From Plutella xylostella (taxonomy: Eukaryota > Arthropoda > Insecta > Lepidoptera > Plutellidae), in the NCBI RefSeq assembly GCF_932276165.1, contig NC_063994.1, positions 10,044,001-10,108,000 of the forward strand: 64,000 nt of DNA. The letters run 5' to 3'. Below are positions 1 through 10,900 of the stretch, in pieces (within the stretch, counting starts at the first letter, position 1; every line of letters starts with the position of its first letter). Made by a program: the position numbers and the translations under genes. A model generated the notes under the pieces. It did not search any database, was not told the origin of the DNA, and saw only the letters and a list, made by a program, of their open reading frames with translations.

Positions 1-16
1 CACAAAATTCAATGTG

Positions 17-280
17 GCGCACTCTCTTCTTGCGTGGACCGAGCCGAGGGTTCACAGCCTATGAAAACACTTCCACTCCTATTACTTCAGCCGACAAATC
101 TACCAGGAACCCATAAACAACTAGCAGCTATCCACCAACCTGTCGCACTCTCTTCTTGCTCACGGATTGAGTCATATGTCTATGAAATCACTTCCAACGT
201 TCTTCCCCCTCTTACAAAATGTACCAGGAGCCCACAACCAACCAGCAGCTACCCACAAACCTGGCGCACTCTCTTCTTGC
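17..280. repeat. Three tandem copies (about 121-126 bp) spanning the exon 5 donor
   Basis: The core GCGCACTCTCTTCTTGC recurs at 17-33, 143-159 (one mismatch) and 264-280, so the unit is about 121-126 bp. The third copy is the 3' end of exon 5 plus the first part of its intron. The intronic parts also align (accaggagccca, then cagctacccac and relatives). On the minus strand the middle copy keeps a CAG|GTTGGT donor; the leftmost copy has lost the GT. Read-through from the true donor meets an in-frame stop within four codons. Confidence 0.8.
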
Positions 281-422
281 TGGCGGACACTCGGAACAGG
301 CCGAGCGTGCGCAGGCCGTGGCGGCGCAGGTGCGCGAGGCAGGCGGACACCAGCGCCGGCACGCGCGCGCCGCCCTCCTCCAGCCCCGCCCAGCCCCAGT
401 CGCCCGAGTCGCAGGATTCACT
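261..422 (-). CDS. RhoGAP (ARHGAP6-like) exon 5: start of the GAP domain, arginine finger
   Basis: This 162-nt exon (54 codons, phase 0 at both ends) lies between a CTTCCAG acceptor (exon begins 422) and a CAG|GTTTGT donor (260). It encodes SESCDSGDWGWAGLEEGG, then VPALVSACLAHLRRHGLRT, then LGLFRVSASKKRVRQ. The pattern (Val-Pro-x-Leu-Val, His-Gly-Leu-x-Thr-x-Gly-(Leu/Ile)-Phe-Arg-Val, Ser-Lys-Lys-Arg-Val-Arg-Gln) is the N-terminal part of a RhoGAP domain. Arg in Phe-Arg-Val is the catalytic arginine finger, so the domain looks active so far as visible. The donor end of this exon is repeated twice more to its left. The remaining GAP exons are outside the window. Confidence 0.9.
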
Positions 423-2114
423 CTGGAAGGGGAGGGTGGTGGGTTATTGAGTGTACTTCTGCTAGTCTCGCACGGAGCGCAAGACGCCCACGTCAAGACT
501 TGAGAAAAGTTTTCCGTCGCACTTGCAGTCCAAGCAAGTTGCGTGAATGAACGCGACGCAAAACTTTTGTCACGTGTTGGCTTGCGCGTCTTGCGCCTCG
601 TGCTAGGCCTTCTGTAATGCACTTAATTTAATGTCAAAGACAAATAGTCTAATTAAGTCACGATAATTATACTAATTGAATCTTCCTTGACTGATCGCCT
701 ATCGAAAAGTATAGACACCTTATCTTATTTTAATTTTATCGGAACTTTTTACGGTCTTATTCAATTAAATTACAATAATAACAATTTTATTCCGTCTTGT
801 AAGTGCATACTTCAGTAGTTTGGTTTCAGTTTTCCGGTTAGCGCGAGCTTTTATGACTTCATGCTATTGATGTGTGAACGCATATCCCGGCTGGTGGGCA
901 AATAGATAACCTATAAAGTTTTATTGCGAGCGTAAATCTTATTTGTGTCTTTATAAAAATCTTCATTACGGAGTTCCCATGTGGGAAGAGGAAGTTCATA
1001 CGTCTATTATAAATTGTAACTATTATGTGTTTACAAACATGTAGAGAGACTCATATCGCGCCTGTTGACACGTCAAAGCAATGTAAAACAATGCAATAGC
1101 AAGTATCAACTATGCGGCAAACATTTCATTCAACCCATCACTCACGCATTCAAGTCACATCTCAGCGCGGTCCAAACTCCATCACACTCTATCAACAAGT
1201 CTCACAACAAATCTCACAACAAATCAACAGCTGTTCGGCTAAGACTGTCCAATCCGCATTCGCCCTGCAGTTAACATCTATTTTCGTTCCATCTCGATAC
1301 TGTTAGCCGTCATGTTATAAAATTATCTCGACCTTAATGATGAGCAGAATAGCCCCGTAACCCGATCCTGGTGACGTGGTATGACGTCACGCATACGTCA
1401 GCAGTGACCTACTGAAGGCTCGCGCGATTTTGTACCTGGTGTATAGTTATTGCGGTTCATTTTAAAATCTATTCAGATGTATGCAAGATCGGTAGCGATA
1501 GTAAGTCGGTACTTAACTAGGTATATAATACTCGATAATCAGTCAGTTATTCCATAATAAATTCATCAGCATCATCATCAAAATCCTTATCTGTCACAGC
1601 CTTCCATGTCCACGGTCATCCTCACTAACTATACTACTGGCTATCCGTGCAAAGGACGTAACACAAAGGTTCCCCCCCAATACAAATAATTAAAAAAAAA
1701 AAAAACTTTTAATGCGTTTATCACGGTATATAGATGTTAAACTATATTGCTGTACAAGTCTACATCATCAACGGCGTAGCACCAAAAAATACGCACATCA
1801 TTATGAACCGCAACAACTGTAGCTTTTTCACCGAAGCTGAAAAGTTCCCGAACTTTTATATCATCCATTTCGTAACTCTGAATTGTGTGTTCCAAAAGAA
1901 AACGCTGTAAGTAATTAATTTGACGTCAGAGCTGGTATTTTTAGTAGGATTATATTTGTTTAATCTATTCAGCTGTTTGTTTAATTACATGCTTTCTTTT
2001 GTAGTGGGTGTCGGCGTCATTTCCTTGTTGGAAGAGGTCGCATTTGATGATAATCTCGCGCCTAATCGCTGGTGTCGGCTATTATTGTCAACAACATGTC
2101 ATGACAATCATTAG
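423..2114. other. Intron 4, proximal part: no feature recognised
   Basis: This is AT-rich intron of the RhoGAP gene. I see short open frames without any recognisable motif, a poly-A run near 1691-1704, and two TGACGTCA palindromes at 1382-1389 and 1921-1928. I see no transposon ends. Confidence 0.5.
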
Positions 2115-2116
2115 TA

Positions 2117-2259
2117 TAGTGCCACAAACTTATCTGTTCCGGTGAAAGCGAACTAAATTGGTCCATATAATCTATGTCAATATGAAATTCATTTAGTAAG
2201 TAATGAGGTATGGACCAATTTAGTTCGCTCTCACCGGAACAGATAAGTTTGTGGCACTA
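2117..2259. mobile_element. MITE family A, short copy (TA-flanked)
   Basis: Terminal inverted repeats of about 27 bp (AGTGCCACAAACTTATCTG at the left, its complement at the right) enclose a short spacer, and TA lies on both sides. The inverted arms extend through a GGACCAATTTAGTTCGC block. Two longer copies (213 bp each) lie at 37470-37682 and 53021-53233; this one is about 70 bp shorter. TIR plus TA target suggests a Tc1/mariner-type non-autonomous element. Confidence 0.85.
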
Positions 2260-2826
2260 TATAATTCGTTGACATCTACAATTCTACATGCATATAAATA
2301 GTATTATACACTGAGTTACTTTTAAAGAATAAACAGCAGAGTACTCGTTGATAGTCACGAGAGTCGATTAAAAAGTACAAAGCCACATTTTTACCAATTT
2401 CAAAAAATAACCGAAAGAATCCCCATGTGGGATATCCCAGTAAATCTGCCGACTGACTAATCTTTTCACAGCTCAACTGTTTCTCGAGGATATGCCAAGA
2501 AGAAGATTTTAAGGTGGACCGTGTTTACTTGTAGACACTTCTCTATTTTAATACGCAAATTATGTTGTGACAATTTCCGTGACTACCAAAACATCACCAA
2601 CAATGTTTAACTACAAAGTAACCACACACACACACACACATACAAGAGAGCCACAAAATAGAGCCATAACGTAACGAGTTGCTCGTAATCGTAAATCAGT
2701 ATAAACTAGTAATACATGTTAGGTGGAATGTATAGCAACCTAGGCACATTAACTAGTGATAGTCTTCGGTCTGTCTAGTCTAACTGTCTGAGCAATCATT
2801 CCCGTCTGATCGACTTGTCTTTAGAA

Positions 2827-2873
2827 GTTAATTTTAATGTTACAATTATAGCAATTGTAACATTAAAATTAAC
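2827..2873. repeat. Perfect 21-bp hairpin
   Basis: The arms at 2827-2847 and 2853-2873 are exact inverse complements around a 5-nt loop. They are AT-rich, with nothing coding nearby. Confidence 0.9.
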
Positions 2874-2935
2874 AACAGGTCTATATAAAACTATATAGGT
2901 AATACTATACTATATACTATAAACTTATTAGCATC

Positions 2936-3040
2936 AGTGGCAAAATATGCATGCTGAGGACAGTTTTGTGGATTTCCCTGAGACAGACCTATGTCCTGCA
3001 GTGGACGATTATGGGCTGATGATGATAGATGACCAATAGT
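2936..3040 (+). mobile_element. Short LINE 3'-tail fragment (RTE-like)
   Basis: The segment includes GAGACAGACCTATGTCCTGC, then AGTGGACGATTATGGGCTGATGATGAT. I recognise this ending from the 3' tails of truncated LINE copies common in lepidopteran genomes; the family assignment is from memory and uncertain. No coding sequence remains. Confidence 0.5.
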
Positions 3041-3349
3041 TAGACCCTTATAGAAAAGCTATGGTTGAGGTCCAGAGGGCTGTCTAAGAATCAACAATAT
3101 ATAGGAAACACAATGAAACAATGCAATGAACAATGTTAACTAAGCCACTAAAACTATTTACTGGATGGTTGGTAATAAATCACTCGTGTCCGTCGTGAAA
3201 CAAGAATGATGCAGTGACATTTGTTTGGTTAACGACATAATAATACTAGAACTACTGACCCGTGAAACTGTTAAAGTTTACTTCTCATTGGTCATCTTAA
3301 ATCTTAATAATGCCAACATGTGTTACTAACTCTTTTATTCTCTTCGCTG

Positions 3350-3480
3350 TAAACGGGTTTCCCTTGGAAAAGAAGGAGTAAAAGTCAGTATTAATCCAGG
3401 GTGCCCGCTTCCTGCATACCAAATTTCATAAAAATCCGTTCAGTAGTTTAAACGTGAAAGAGTAACAACAATCATGTAAA
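3350..3480 (+). repeat. Dispersed repeat, copy 1 (GTGAAAGAGTAACA family)
   Basis: This contains CCAAATTTCATAAAAATCCG, then TTCAGTAGTTTAAACGTGAA, then AGAGTAACAACAATCATG. Related sequence lies at 18065-18245 and 60300-60535. It is non-coding; its parent element is not visible. Confidence 0.55.
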
Positions 3481-3593
3481 CAAAATTGCGTTTATAAAAT
3501 GTAATATTAGCAGAATACCTAGGTAGGATAAAACACGTGAAAGTATGTAAGAATTGATAGATGATGTTCGTTACTCTTTCAAGCCGAAAATTT

Positions 3594-3720
3594 ATATAGC
3601 TATACACTTTTGTACGTTGTCAAACTGACTACATAACAAACCGCCAATGTTTGAATAGGCAGTTTGTGAGTTTGACAAGGTACAAAAGTGTACAGCTAGG
3701 TACTTATGCAGCTGACTTCA
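3594..3720. mobile_element. MITE family B, copy 1 (left end worn)
   Basis: The inverted arms carry CTATACACTTTTGTACGTTG at the left and GTACAAAAGTGTACAGCTA plus CTTATGCAGCTGACTTCA at the right. The cleaner copy at 31425-31558 defines the family. The leftmost 15 bases of the terminal repeat are lost here. Confidence 0.75.
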
Positions 3721-4554
3721 TACCTCCGGAATCAAGGTCTAGCTTGAAATAGCGGATAACCTTTTTGTTCCACAAACTTTACGCTACGGTAACATTTGGC
3801 AGAAACCTCCACAGTCCAAGAAGCGATGTAGATCAGCAATCAGCTGATGCAGTGCAGCAGAACCCAGGTGTGCAGTGAGACACACTGTGACGTCACTAAT
3901 TACGTGTTTTGGCCACCATTTGCCGTACTATTTCTGCGCACCGAAATACCGACAACCACCAATTTAACCTGACCTTCCTACCTTTCTATAGGTTCATAGA
4001 TGTAAACAGTAGAAGTGTCAGCTGATGCGGGGTCAAACTGTGATGGTCGTGCAGGGATACAAAATAGCAATCAAATTTGCACATTTGATAGCCGGTCTTC
4101 AGTTTTAATTCATCAAAGTCGTCTATTATTGGTACGCAAGCTATTTTGGGGCTGATATGGTGTAATCCGGTCTCATTAGTGCTCATTTTGGCGAATAGAT
4201 GGTGCCTACTTATAGAAATTGATTTATCTTGGCTTTGTTTTAAAGATGATAAACGGAAATCAATTTAATCAAAACAGCTTAGGTAACTTTAAGGTTTTCG
4301 ACAAGTTGTGTATAAGTTCATAATTAGATAAACCAATACAGATGAGATTTATCCACGATTGCATTCCAAATTGCAATCCTAAAAGTTTGTTAGATTTTAG
4401 CAGAGAAGATTAAAAAAAAAATATTTTTAGTAAGTATCGTGTAAGTACCAGAATTTAAGTCACTGTAATAATAAATAAGATGTTATTTATCCAATAGTTA
4501 GCGAAAGGTCACATCACATATAAACGTACAGCCTTGTATCCGAGCCTGTCCCGA

Positions 4555-4650
4555 GGCGAGGAGATTACGTTACGATTCCCATTAGTGTGCGATTAGGCTT
4601 GATTTTACGGTTATGATCCCTTTCCGAGTTGATATTGTGTGCTGTCACAT
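4555..4650. repeat. Dispersed fragment shared with 37031-37090
   Basis: ACGGTTATGATCCCTTTCCG, then AGTTGATATTGTGTGCTGTC matches ACGGTTACGAACCCTTTCCG, then CGTTGATATACGTGCTGTGA near 37051. One copy lies 110 bp beyond exon 4 and the other abuts the truncated exon 2 duplicate. The family is unknown. Confidence 0.5.
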
Positions 4651-4760
4651 TTATACACCTGCCTAACAGGAGCAAAAACTCGACCACAAATAAATTTCCA
4701 CCCCTTGATCATACCACGACCTACCAGGATCATAGACCCATCTAGGAGCTATCTACTCAC

Positions 4761-4906
4761 ATCGTCAGCCCTCTCTGTCCGCTCGAGGGCGCCGAGTGAC
4801 GCCAGCGAGGCCCTGGAGCCCCCGTGCTGCGTCCGCCGTAGTGCCCTCTCAGTTTCCACGCACTGTGAGAGCGAGACGCCGAACACACTTCCACTGCCCG
4901 TTGAGT
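4761..4906 (-). CDS. RhoGAP (ARHGAP6-like) exon 4: linker before the GAP domain
   Basis: This 146-nt exon lies between a TCCTCCACAG acceptor (exon begins 4906) and a GAT|GTGAGT donor (4760). It enters in phase 1 and leaves in phase 0, fitting exons 3 and 5. It encodes SVFGVSLSQCVETERALRR, then SRASLASLGALERTERADD. The Phe-Gly-(Val/Met)-x-Leu-Ser-Gln-x-(Val)-x-x-(Asp/Glu)-Arg segment is the hallmark just upstream of the GAP domain in ARHGAP6. The Gypsy element begins only 180 bp upstream of the acceptor, so the branch-point region is squeezed between the exon and an LTR. The tracts read on the plus strand are shadows. Confidence 0.8.
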
Positions 4907-5085
4907 CTGTGGAGGAAAGAAGAGTCCATTATTGACAATAAATTTTAACTGCATATCTGCATAGTTTGACTGCTCCATATCTAAAGGGTTGTCCGTGGTT
5001 GTCGCTTGGCTGGTGGTATAAAGATCGTAGAATAGGAGATCAGCATAAAAGCTGCTGCCGATTTATGGCCAACGAAGGGTGAAGG

Positions 5086-6357
5086 TGTAACGTTGTAGAC
5101 GTACATGTCTTTAATTAAACATATTTTTAAACTTAAACTAGCCTATTTTCTTATTTTAAAATTTAACTTCACAATAAATAAATAAAAACATTAATTAAAC
5201 CTTATATCTACAATTAATAACATTTTAAAACATAACTTCTTTTAAAGTACATTCGCACTCAAAATACTGAAACGTAATCTGTAGTCATAAACAGTTTATG
5301 GTAGAAATTTAGTTTCATAAACCTGCCCACATTTTAATATTGGTAGAAATTTATTGTTCATAACCTGGTATTATTTTTAACATTTCGTGACATCGTGACA
5401 CTTTCAACGGCTGTCGCCGCTCGCTAGTCATTCATTAGCCTTGCCATCACTGGACTCGAACGTACGCTTGCGCATCTGAATAATAATTGCTTTCGCACAT
5501 ATCATTGCGACCTTAAAGTAAATTTTTAAATAGATAGTGCACCTTAAGTGTCCTAACCGTTCCGGGTCCGCTATACAAGGCGCTGCTGGCTCTGTGTACC
5601 TGTGTTTCACATAAATCCTCAAACCCCCATATTGGGTAAGTTGTGAACAAATGTTATTTATTTTAATTTGTGTGCTAACATTTCTTCTTAGCTTTTGAAT
5701 TGCTGTTTATTGGCGGTTACGGTGTTCAACCGACCGTTGGAATATTCCAGCGGTCGCGTTTTGAATGCCGTATCCTACCTTCACCTTTTTAATATTTTCA
5801 TTTTTAAACTTGTAACTTAAATATTTCTTTTTAATTGCCTTCTGCATTCATTATCTTTTGTTAAATTTAAAGCCTACTTAATTCTTCGCAATTGTAAACT
5901 CCGTTCTGATTGTTTTCACCACGGCACCGCTTGCTACATAAGTACTTAACTTACCTACAATGCGTTGCCGTCGGTGGTAACACGGAACGTTATGGAATCA
6001 TTCCTAACGTATTTCGTTGGCCATTCCAGGGTTTCAGTACGGGATTTAGAAGACCTAGGCTTCGCTTTGCTACCTACTGCTGCATCACCCTCTGCTTCGC
6101 TTCCGCTTCGGACCTACAGCTGAGCACGGCGACCTACAACCCTGCCCGTGGCTGACGACCTGTTCCACCGGCATCTGACCATCCAGGGGAGTGCTTGAAC
6201 TACGCAGTGAAATCAGATACTAGGCCGACACACCACGACCCGTTCTACCGACTTAGGTGGCCTGCGGCCATCAATAAATTTATTTTCGTTGGACCTACCT
6301 ACCTCTTTCATTTACCTCCCAGTAGGGACGATAGGTAAACAGGTAGGGAACGTCACA
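5086..6357 (+). repeat. 5' LTR of the Gypsy element
   Basis: It starts TGTAACGTTG and ends AACGTCACA. An AATAAA at 6273-6278 near the 3' end probably marks the R region's polyadenylation signal. It carries a 5-bp insertion near 5945 relative to the 3' LTR. Confidence 0.95.
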
Positions 6358-6436
6358 CTGGCGCCCAACGTTCCGTAAGACGGTGGGTCACACTGGCGCC
6401 CAACGTCCGTAAGACGGGGGGTCACACTGGCGCCCT
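6354..6436 (+). repeat. Primer-binding site repeated three times
   Basis: TGGCGCCC occurs at 6359-6366, 6394-6401 and 6428-6435, within a 34-35 bp unit containing CACACTGGCGCCCAACGT and CCGTAAGACGG. The first copy is one base from the LTR and is the expected PBS; its 18-mer resembles the sequence used by tRNA-Lys-primed retroelements (family knowledge). The GACGGGGGGT of the unit also matches the polypurine tract at 16311-16321. Confidence 0.85.
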
Positions 6437-6805
6437 TAAACGTGGTTGTGTCTGATTTTGCTGCGCAGTAAGTAGTAAAGTGTTTGTTTGTGTGTGCGTT
6501 GTAAAACGTTTTTTTTTGTTGCTCTGCCGTAACTGAGGTGTATTTTGCTTTTTTTTAAAATATAATTTGTACCTTTTTGTTTTAATTTAAAACGGTTTTT
6601 TTTAAATGTATTAAGTTTCGTTAACGACTTTTTAACTGGCAACATTATTTTTTTAACTACCCTAATTAGTTAATTAGCCACTAATTACTTCGTGACATTT
6701 TTTTCTGTGATACCAGCGTAATACACATCAGTCGTGCGCTAGCGCTCATCGCGGATAGGCGCGTGCTTCTTTCTTACGGCGATACGACACTATACCTACC
6801 GCAAG

Positions 6806-7807
6806 ATGGCGAAGTGTTCTACTTGTTCTACCCTGGTGAATAAAAATAATCCTGGATTGCAGTGCTCAAAATGCAAAAAGTGGATACACGGCAAATGTGC
6901 TTCCTTATCGGCTGAACAGCTAAATGTTTTGTTTCTAACCAAATCAGTTGAATGGCAATGTAAGACCTGCGTCGGGAAAACTAAACCCACGCGACTGTCC
7001 TGCATATTACCCGATAACGAAGAGGAAGAAACCTACGAAGCCGAAGAAACAGGCACAGACAGGGACACCAAGATGATGCTGCAAGAAATTAAGAACGAAG
7101 TACAGACTACGATTAGAAGAGAATTAAAACGTGAGATTCAAACTGTTATAAGAGAGGAATTGCAAAGATCATTGCAGTTCTTTTCTGACAAAATTGATGA
7201 CTACGAAAAAACACAGAAGGAAACCACCGAAAAAATTGCTACAATGGACAAACAACTGCATCACCTAACCAACACGTGTTCATACTTGCAAAAGTACAGC
7301 GGAGCACTCGAGCAGAAGATCATTGACCTCGAGCAAAATGAACGTCAACTTAACCTCGAAATAGTTGGTTTAGAGGAGCTCCCCAATGAAGAACCAATGG
7401 CTATTGTGAAGAAACTTGGCGAATTAATGAAAGTCAGTACCACGGAGATTGAATGCGCTAGAAGGACTTCACCTAAGGCGAATGCCAAGTCCTCACCAAT
7501 ACTAGTGAGATTCTTGTCTTCTGGAGGCTCCACCCGCGAAACATGGCTGAAGCAGCGACGAGAGCTCCGCCTAATTACTAGCAACTTAGTAACCGGCGGG
7601 CCCTCGACCGGCAACATCTACATTAACGAAGACCTGGTTCCTGAGATGCGAGAACTGTTCTGGAAGGCCAGAACAGAGCTTCGAGACCAGTTCAAATACA
7701 TCTGGGTGCGTGGCGGTAAAATTCTTGTGAAGAAAAACGACGGGGCGAAGACGGCGAGAATCAAAAATATGCGTGATGTGAGTGAATTAAAGTCCAAAAA
7801 TGGCTAA
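6806..7807 (+). CDS. LINE ORF1: PHD-type zinc finger protein
   Basis: The 333-residue product opens with CSTCSTLV, then GLQCSKCKKWIHGKC, then WQCKTC. This Cys4-His-Cys3 spacing is a PHD finger, as found in ORF1 of several CR1-like LINEs. Residues about 85-190 are charged and heptad-like (many Glu, Lys and Leu), consistent with a coiled coil for trimerisation. The last third (about 190-330) has the alternation of a degenerate RRM-type nucleic-acid-binding fold, by analogy with other ORF1 proteins. The role would be an RNA chaperone that coats LINE RNA. Start chosen: first ATG in frame, AAGATGG context, 100 nt before ORF2. Confidence 0.8.
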   Translation: MAKCSTCSTLVNKNNPGLQCSKCKKWIHGKCASLSAEQLNVLFLTKSVEWQCKTCVGKTKPTRLSCILPDNEEEETYEAEETGTDRDTKMMLQEIKNEVQTTIRRELKREIQTVIREELQRSLQFFSDKIDDYEKTQKETTEKIATMDKQLHHLTNTCSYLQKYSGALEQKIIDLEQNERQLNLEIVGLEELPNEEPMAIVKKLGELMKVSTTEIECARRTSPKANAKSSPILVRFLSSGGSTRETWLKQRRELRLITSNLVTGGPSTGNIYINEDLVPEMRELFWKARTELRDQFKYIWVRGGKILVKKNDGAKTARIKNMRDVSELKSKNG

Positions 7808-7907
7808 AGTGTTTTAATATTCTGTAGGTGTAAAGCCAGCCTACAAGTGTTAATTATATAGTGAATACAACCTAGTTATATAATTCGCGGCCTTACTAGA
7901 CCTCGAT

Positions 7908-10900
7908 GTGATATCCAGCTGTAATTCTGAAGTAAGTGTGGACAGTTTACAATCCTGGTCATCAACCTTAAACGATAAGAAAGATTTTTATTTATTCCAT
8001 GTCAATATTAGGTCGATAAAAAAGTATTATAATGATCTCATTGTAACTTGTAAGGGTTTTTTTGCAATATTGGATGTAATTGTTATAACTGAACCAAATA
8101 TACCACATAGTATGTTAGGTATGTATGGCATATCGGGCTATGACCTAAACAGCTATACTAGGCCAAATAGAAAAGGGGGCGGGGTACTTATTTATACACA
8201 CACGGACTTAGCAGCCCGAGTTATTGAACCACCATTTACAATGTTAACTGCTGAATGTGTTATTGTAAGTATAAATAAAAACAACATAGAAATAATTATC
8301 GTAGGGATCTACCGGCCTCCAAAAATTAATCAAGAAAACAAGGTGGTACAATTTTTGGATGAGCTAAATCTGTTATTAAAGAAGCTAAATAATGATAAAA
8401 TAATAATTTGTGGAGATATTAATATAAACTTACTCGATACTAAAAATAAAAACATTTCACATTATGAAAATATAATGGCTAGGTACGGCTACTCAAGGTG
8501 TATTTCTAAGGTAACTAGAAGAGAAATATTGAAGGGAGAAATTGTAGAATCATGTATAGACCACATTTTTGTAAAATGCCCATCGTATGACATCTACTCA
8601 GCTGTAATAGAGCATAAAATGGCAGATCATTACTGTACCACAGTGGCCCTAAGCAGCCCTGAGCTTAGAAGGTGCATGGTGCCTCCGACCAGCGCCGCCG
8701 CGCAGCCGCCGCTCGGCGCGGGGGGCGCGGCGGCGCGGGGCGGGGGCACCACCCGCCGCTTTATAGATAACAAACTCGTACAGGAAAAACTTGACTCAGT
8801 TGAATTTAGCGAACTATTAAACCTCAACTGCCCTTTAGAATTATACAATAAAATCTATGAAACATTTGCTTCTATTTACGAAGATTGTTATCGAACAAAA
8901 GTTATAAAATGTAGTGGTAGGGATGATAAGGGATGGGTGGATGCTAGTATGAAACGCATGATCCTGGAGAGAGACAGACTGTTTATTTTATGGTGTAACG
9001 ATAAATCTAACATGCTTAAAAGATTGAATTACACTAGGCTCAGAAACAAATGTAACAAATTATTTTTTAAAATAAGAAATGAATATACAAAACGTAAAAT
9101 AATTGAATGCAATGGCAATATTAAAAAAATATGGGAGAACATTAATAATTTACTTGGAAGAACCAAACAATCCACAGATGATTTAATACAAAAATACATA
9201 AAAGATAAAAGTCAAGAAGAAATAAGTAATAATTTTGCATATACATTTATAAATGATATTGATAAAATAGTACATGATTGTGATAAGAAATTTTTAGATC
9301 GAACTGATTATGTTAATACATCCCCTGTGTGTATGAGATGGAAACCAGTCACTGCTAGGCAAGTGCTTAAGGTCATTAAATTAATGAGTAGTAATAAATC
9401 TCCTGGATCTGACAACATAAGAATGCGAGACATAAAAATTGTAAGCGAAAAAATTAGTCCAATCATTGCACACCTTATTAACTTATGTATAAAATTTTCA
9501 CTTTTCCCTGCTAAGTTAAAAGAAGCCATTGTGCGTCCTATTTATAAAAAAGGAGACCATAAAAATTATGGTAACTATAGGCCTATAGCAATTTTGGCTA
9601 GCATTGAAAAGATAATTGAAAAATGTATAATAAATCAACAGAATGTATTCCTCACTAAACACAACATAATTAACGATTGTCAACATGGGTTTCAAGCGGG
9701 CAAAAGTACGTCAACATTATTAACAAAATTTACTGATGAAATAAATGGTTATCTTAATGACAAAAAGTTTGTAGTAGCTGTTTTCTTCGATTTTAAAAAG
9801 GCCTTCGATACCCTCCGGCACGAGACGCTGCTTGAGGCGATGGCGGAGTGCGGGGTCAGCGGACCAATCAACAGCTGGTACCGCGAATACCTACTGGAGC
9901 GCTCCTTCCGAGTTAGAGTGGGACAGGGGTACAGTGGGGCGCAGTCGGCGGCGGGGCGCGGGGTGCCGCAGGGCTCCGGCTGCGGCCCGCTGTGCTACCT
10001 GATGCACGTTAACAGCCTGTGCAACGTGATCCGCCATTGCTCGTCGTACATGTTCGCGGACGACCTGTGCACGCTGCGGGCCGGCCGCGACATGGACGAG
10101 GTCACGCCTCTCGTGCAGGAGGATATCGACAATATCACCCGCTGGGCCCATGACAACGGCATTGTTATCAATTCAGATAAAACCAACCTAATTGTTATTC
10201 AATCTCCTTATTCATGTATTCCTAAGATTCCATGTAAATTGGTTGCACATGACTTCTCTTGTATTCATAGTAATGGTTCAAATTGTAATTGTCATGTCCT
10301 CAATAAAGTACCTCATGTTAAATACCTCGGCATGTGTATAGATGAAAATATGGGTTGGATAGATCATGTAGACTACATTGTAAGCAAACTTCGTATATTG
10401 TTATGTAAATTCAACCAACTTAGCTATAAAGTCCCAAAATTTATGTTAAAAACTATTTACCTTTCATTGGTTGATTCTATTATTAGTTATGGTATTGAGT
10501 GCTATGGTTCAACTTTTAAAACTCATATAGACAAAATTGAAACTTTACAAATCAGATTCTTAAAACTATTGGTAGACAAAAAAACTAAAGCCAAACTAAA
10601 TCATGATTATAAAAAGCTTTTTAAAATATGCAAAATTCTTCCAGCATCGTTAAAATATAAACACAATGTAGCCGTAAGCAACCATAGCAGCCAGAACCAT
10701 AAAATACTAAAACAGCACGGACTTAATACAAGATCCGCAGCGCAAGGAAAGTTTGAAACTACAAGGGTTAATAACTACTTTGGCGGAAGAATGCTAAAAA
10801 GACAGGTTCCTAGAATAATGAATGAAATGCCATCTCATATTAGACTCGAGAAGAATATAAATAAATTTTCAGTCATGTATAAAACTTACCTCTTAAACAC

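Noticed and set aside
5428..5622. A 64-codon minus-strand ORF found in both LTRs (also 16666-16860).
   Set aside because: It is identical because the LTRs are; no motif, and no LTR protein of this kind is known to me.
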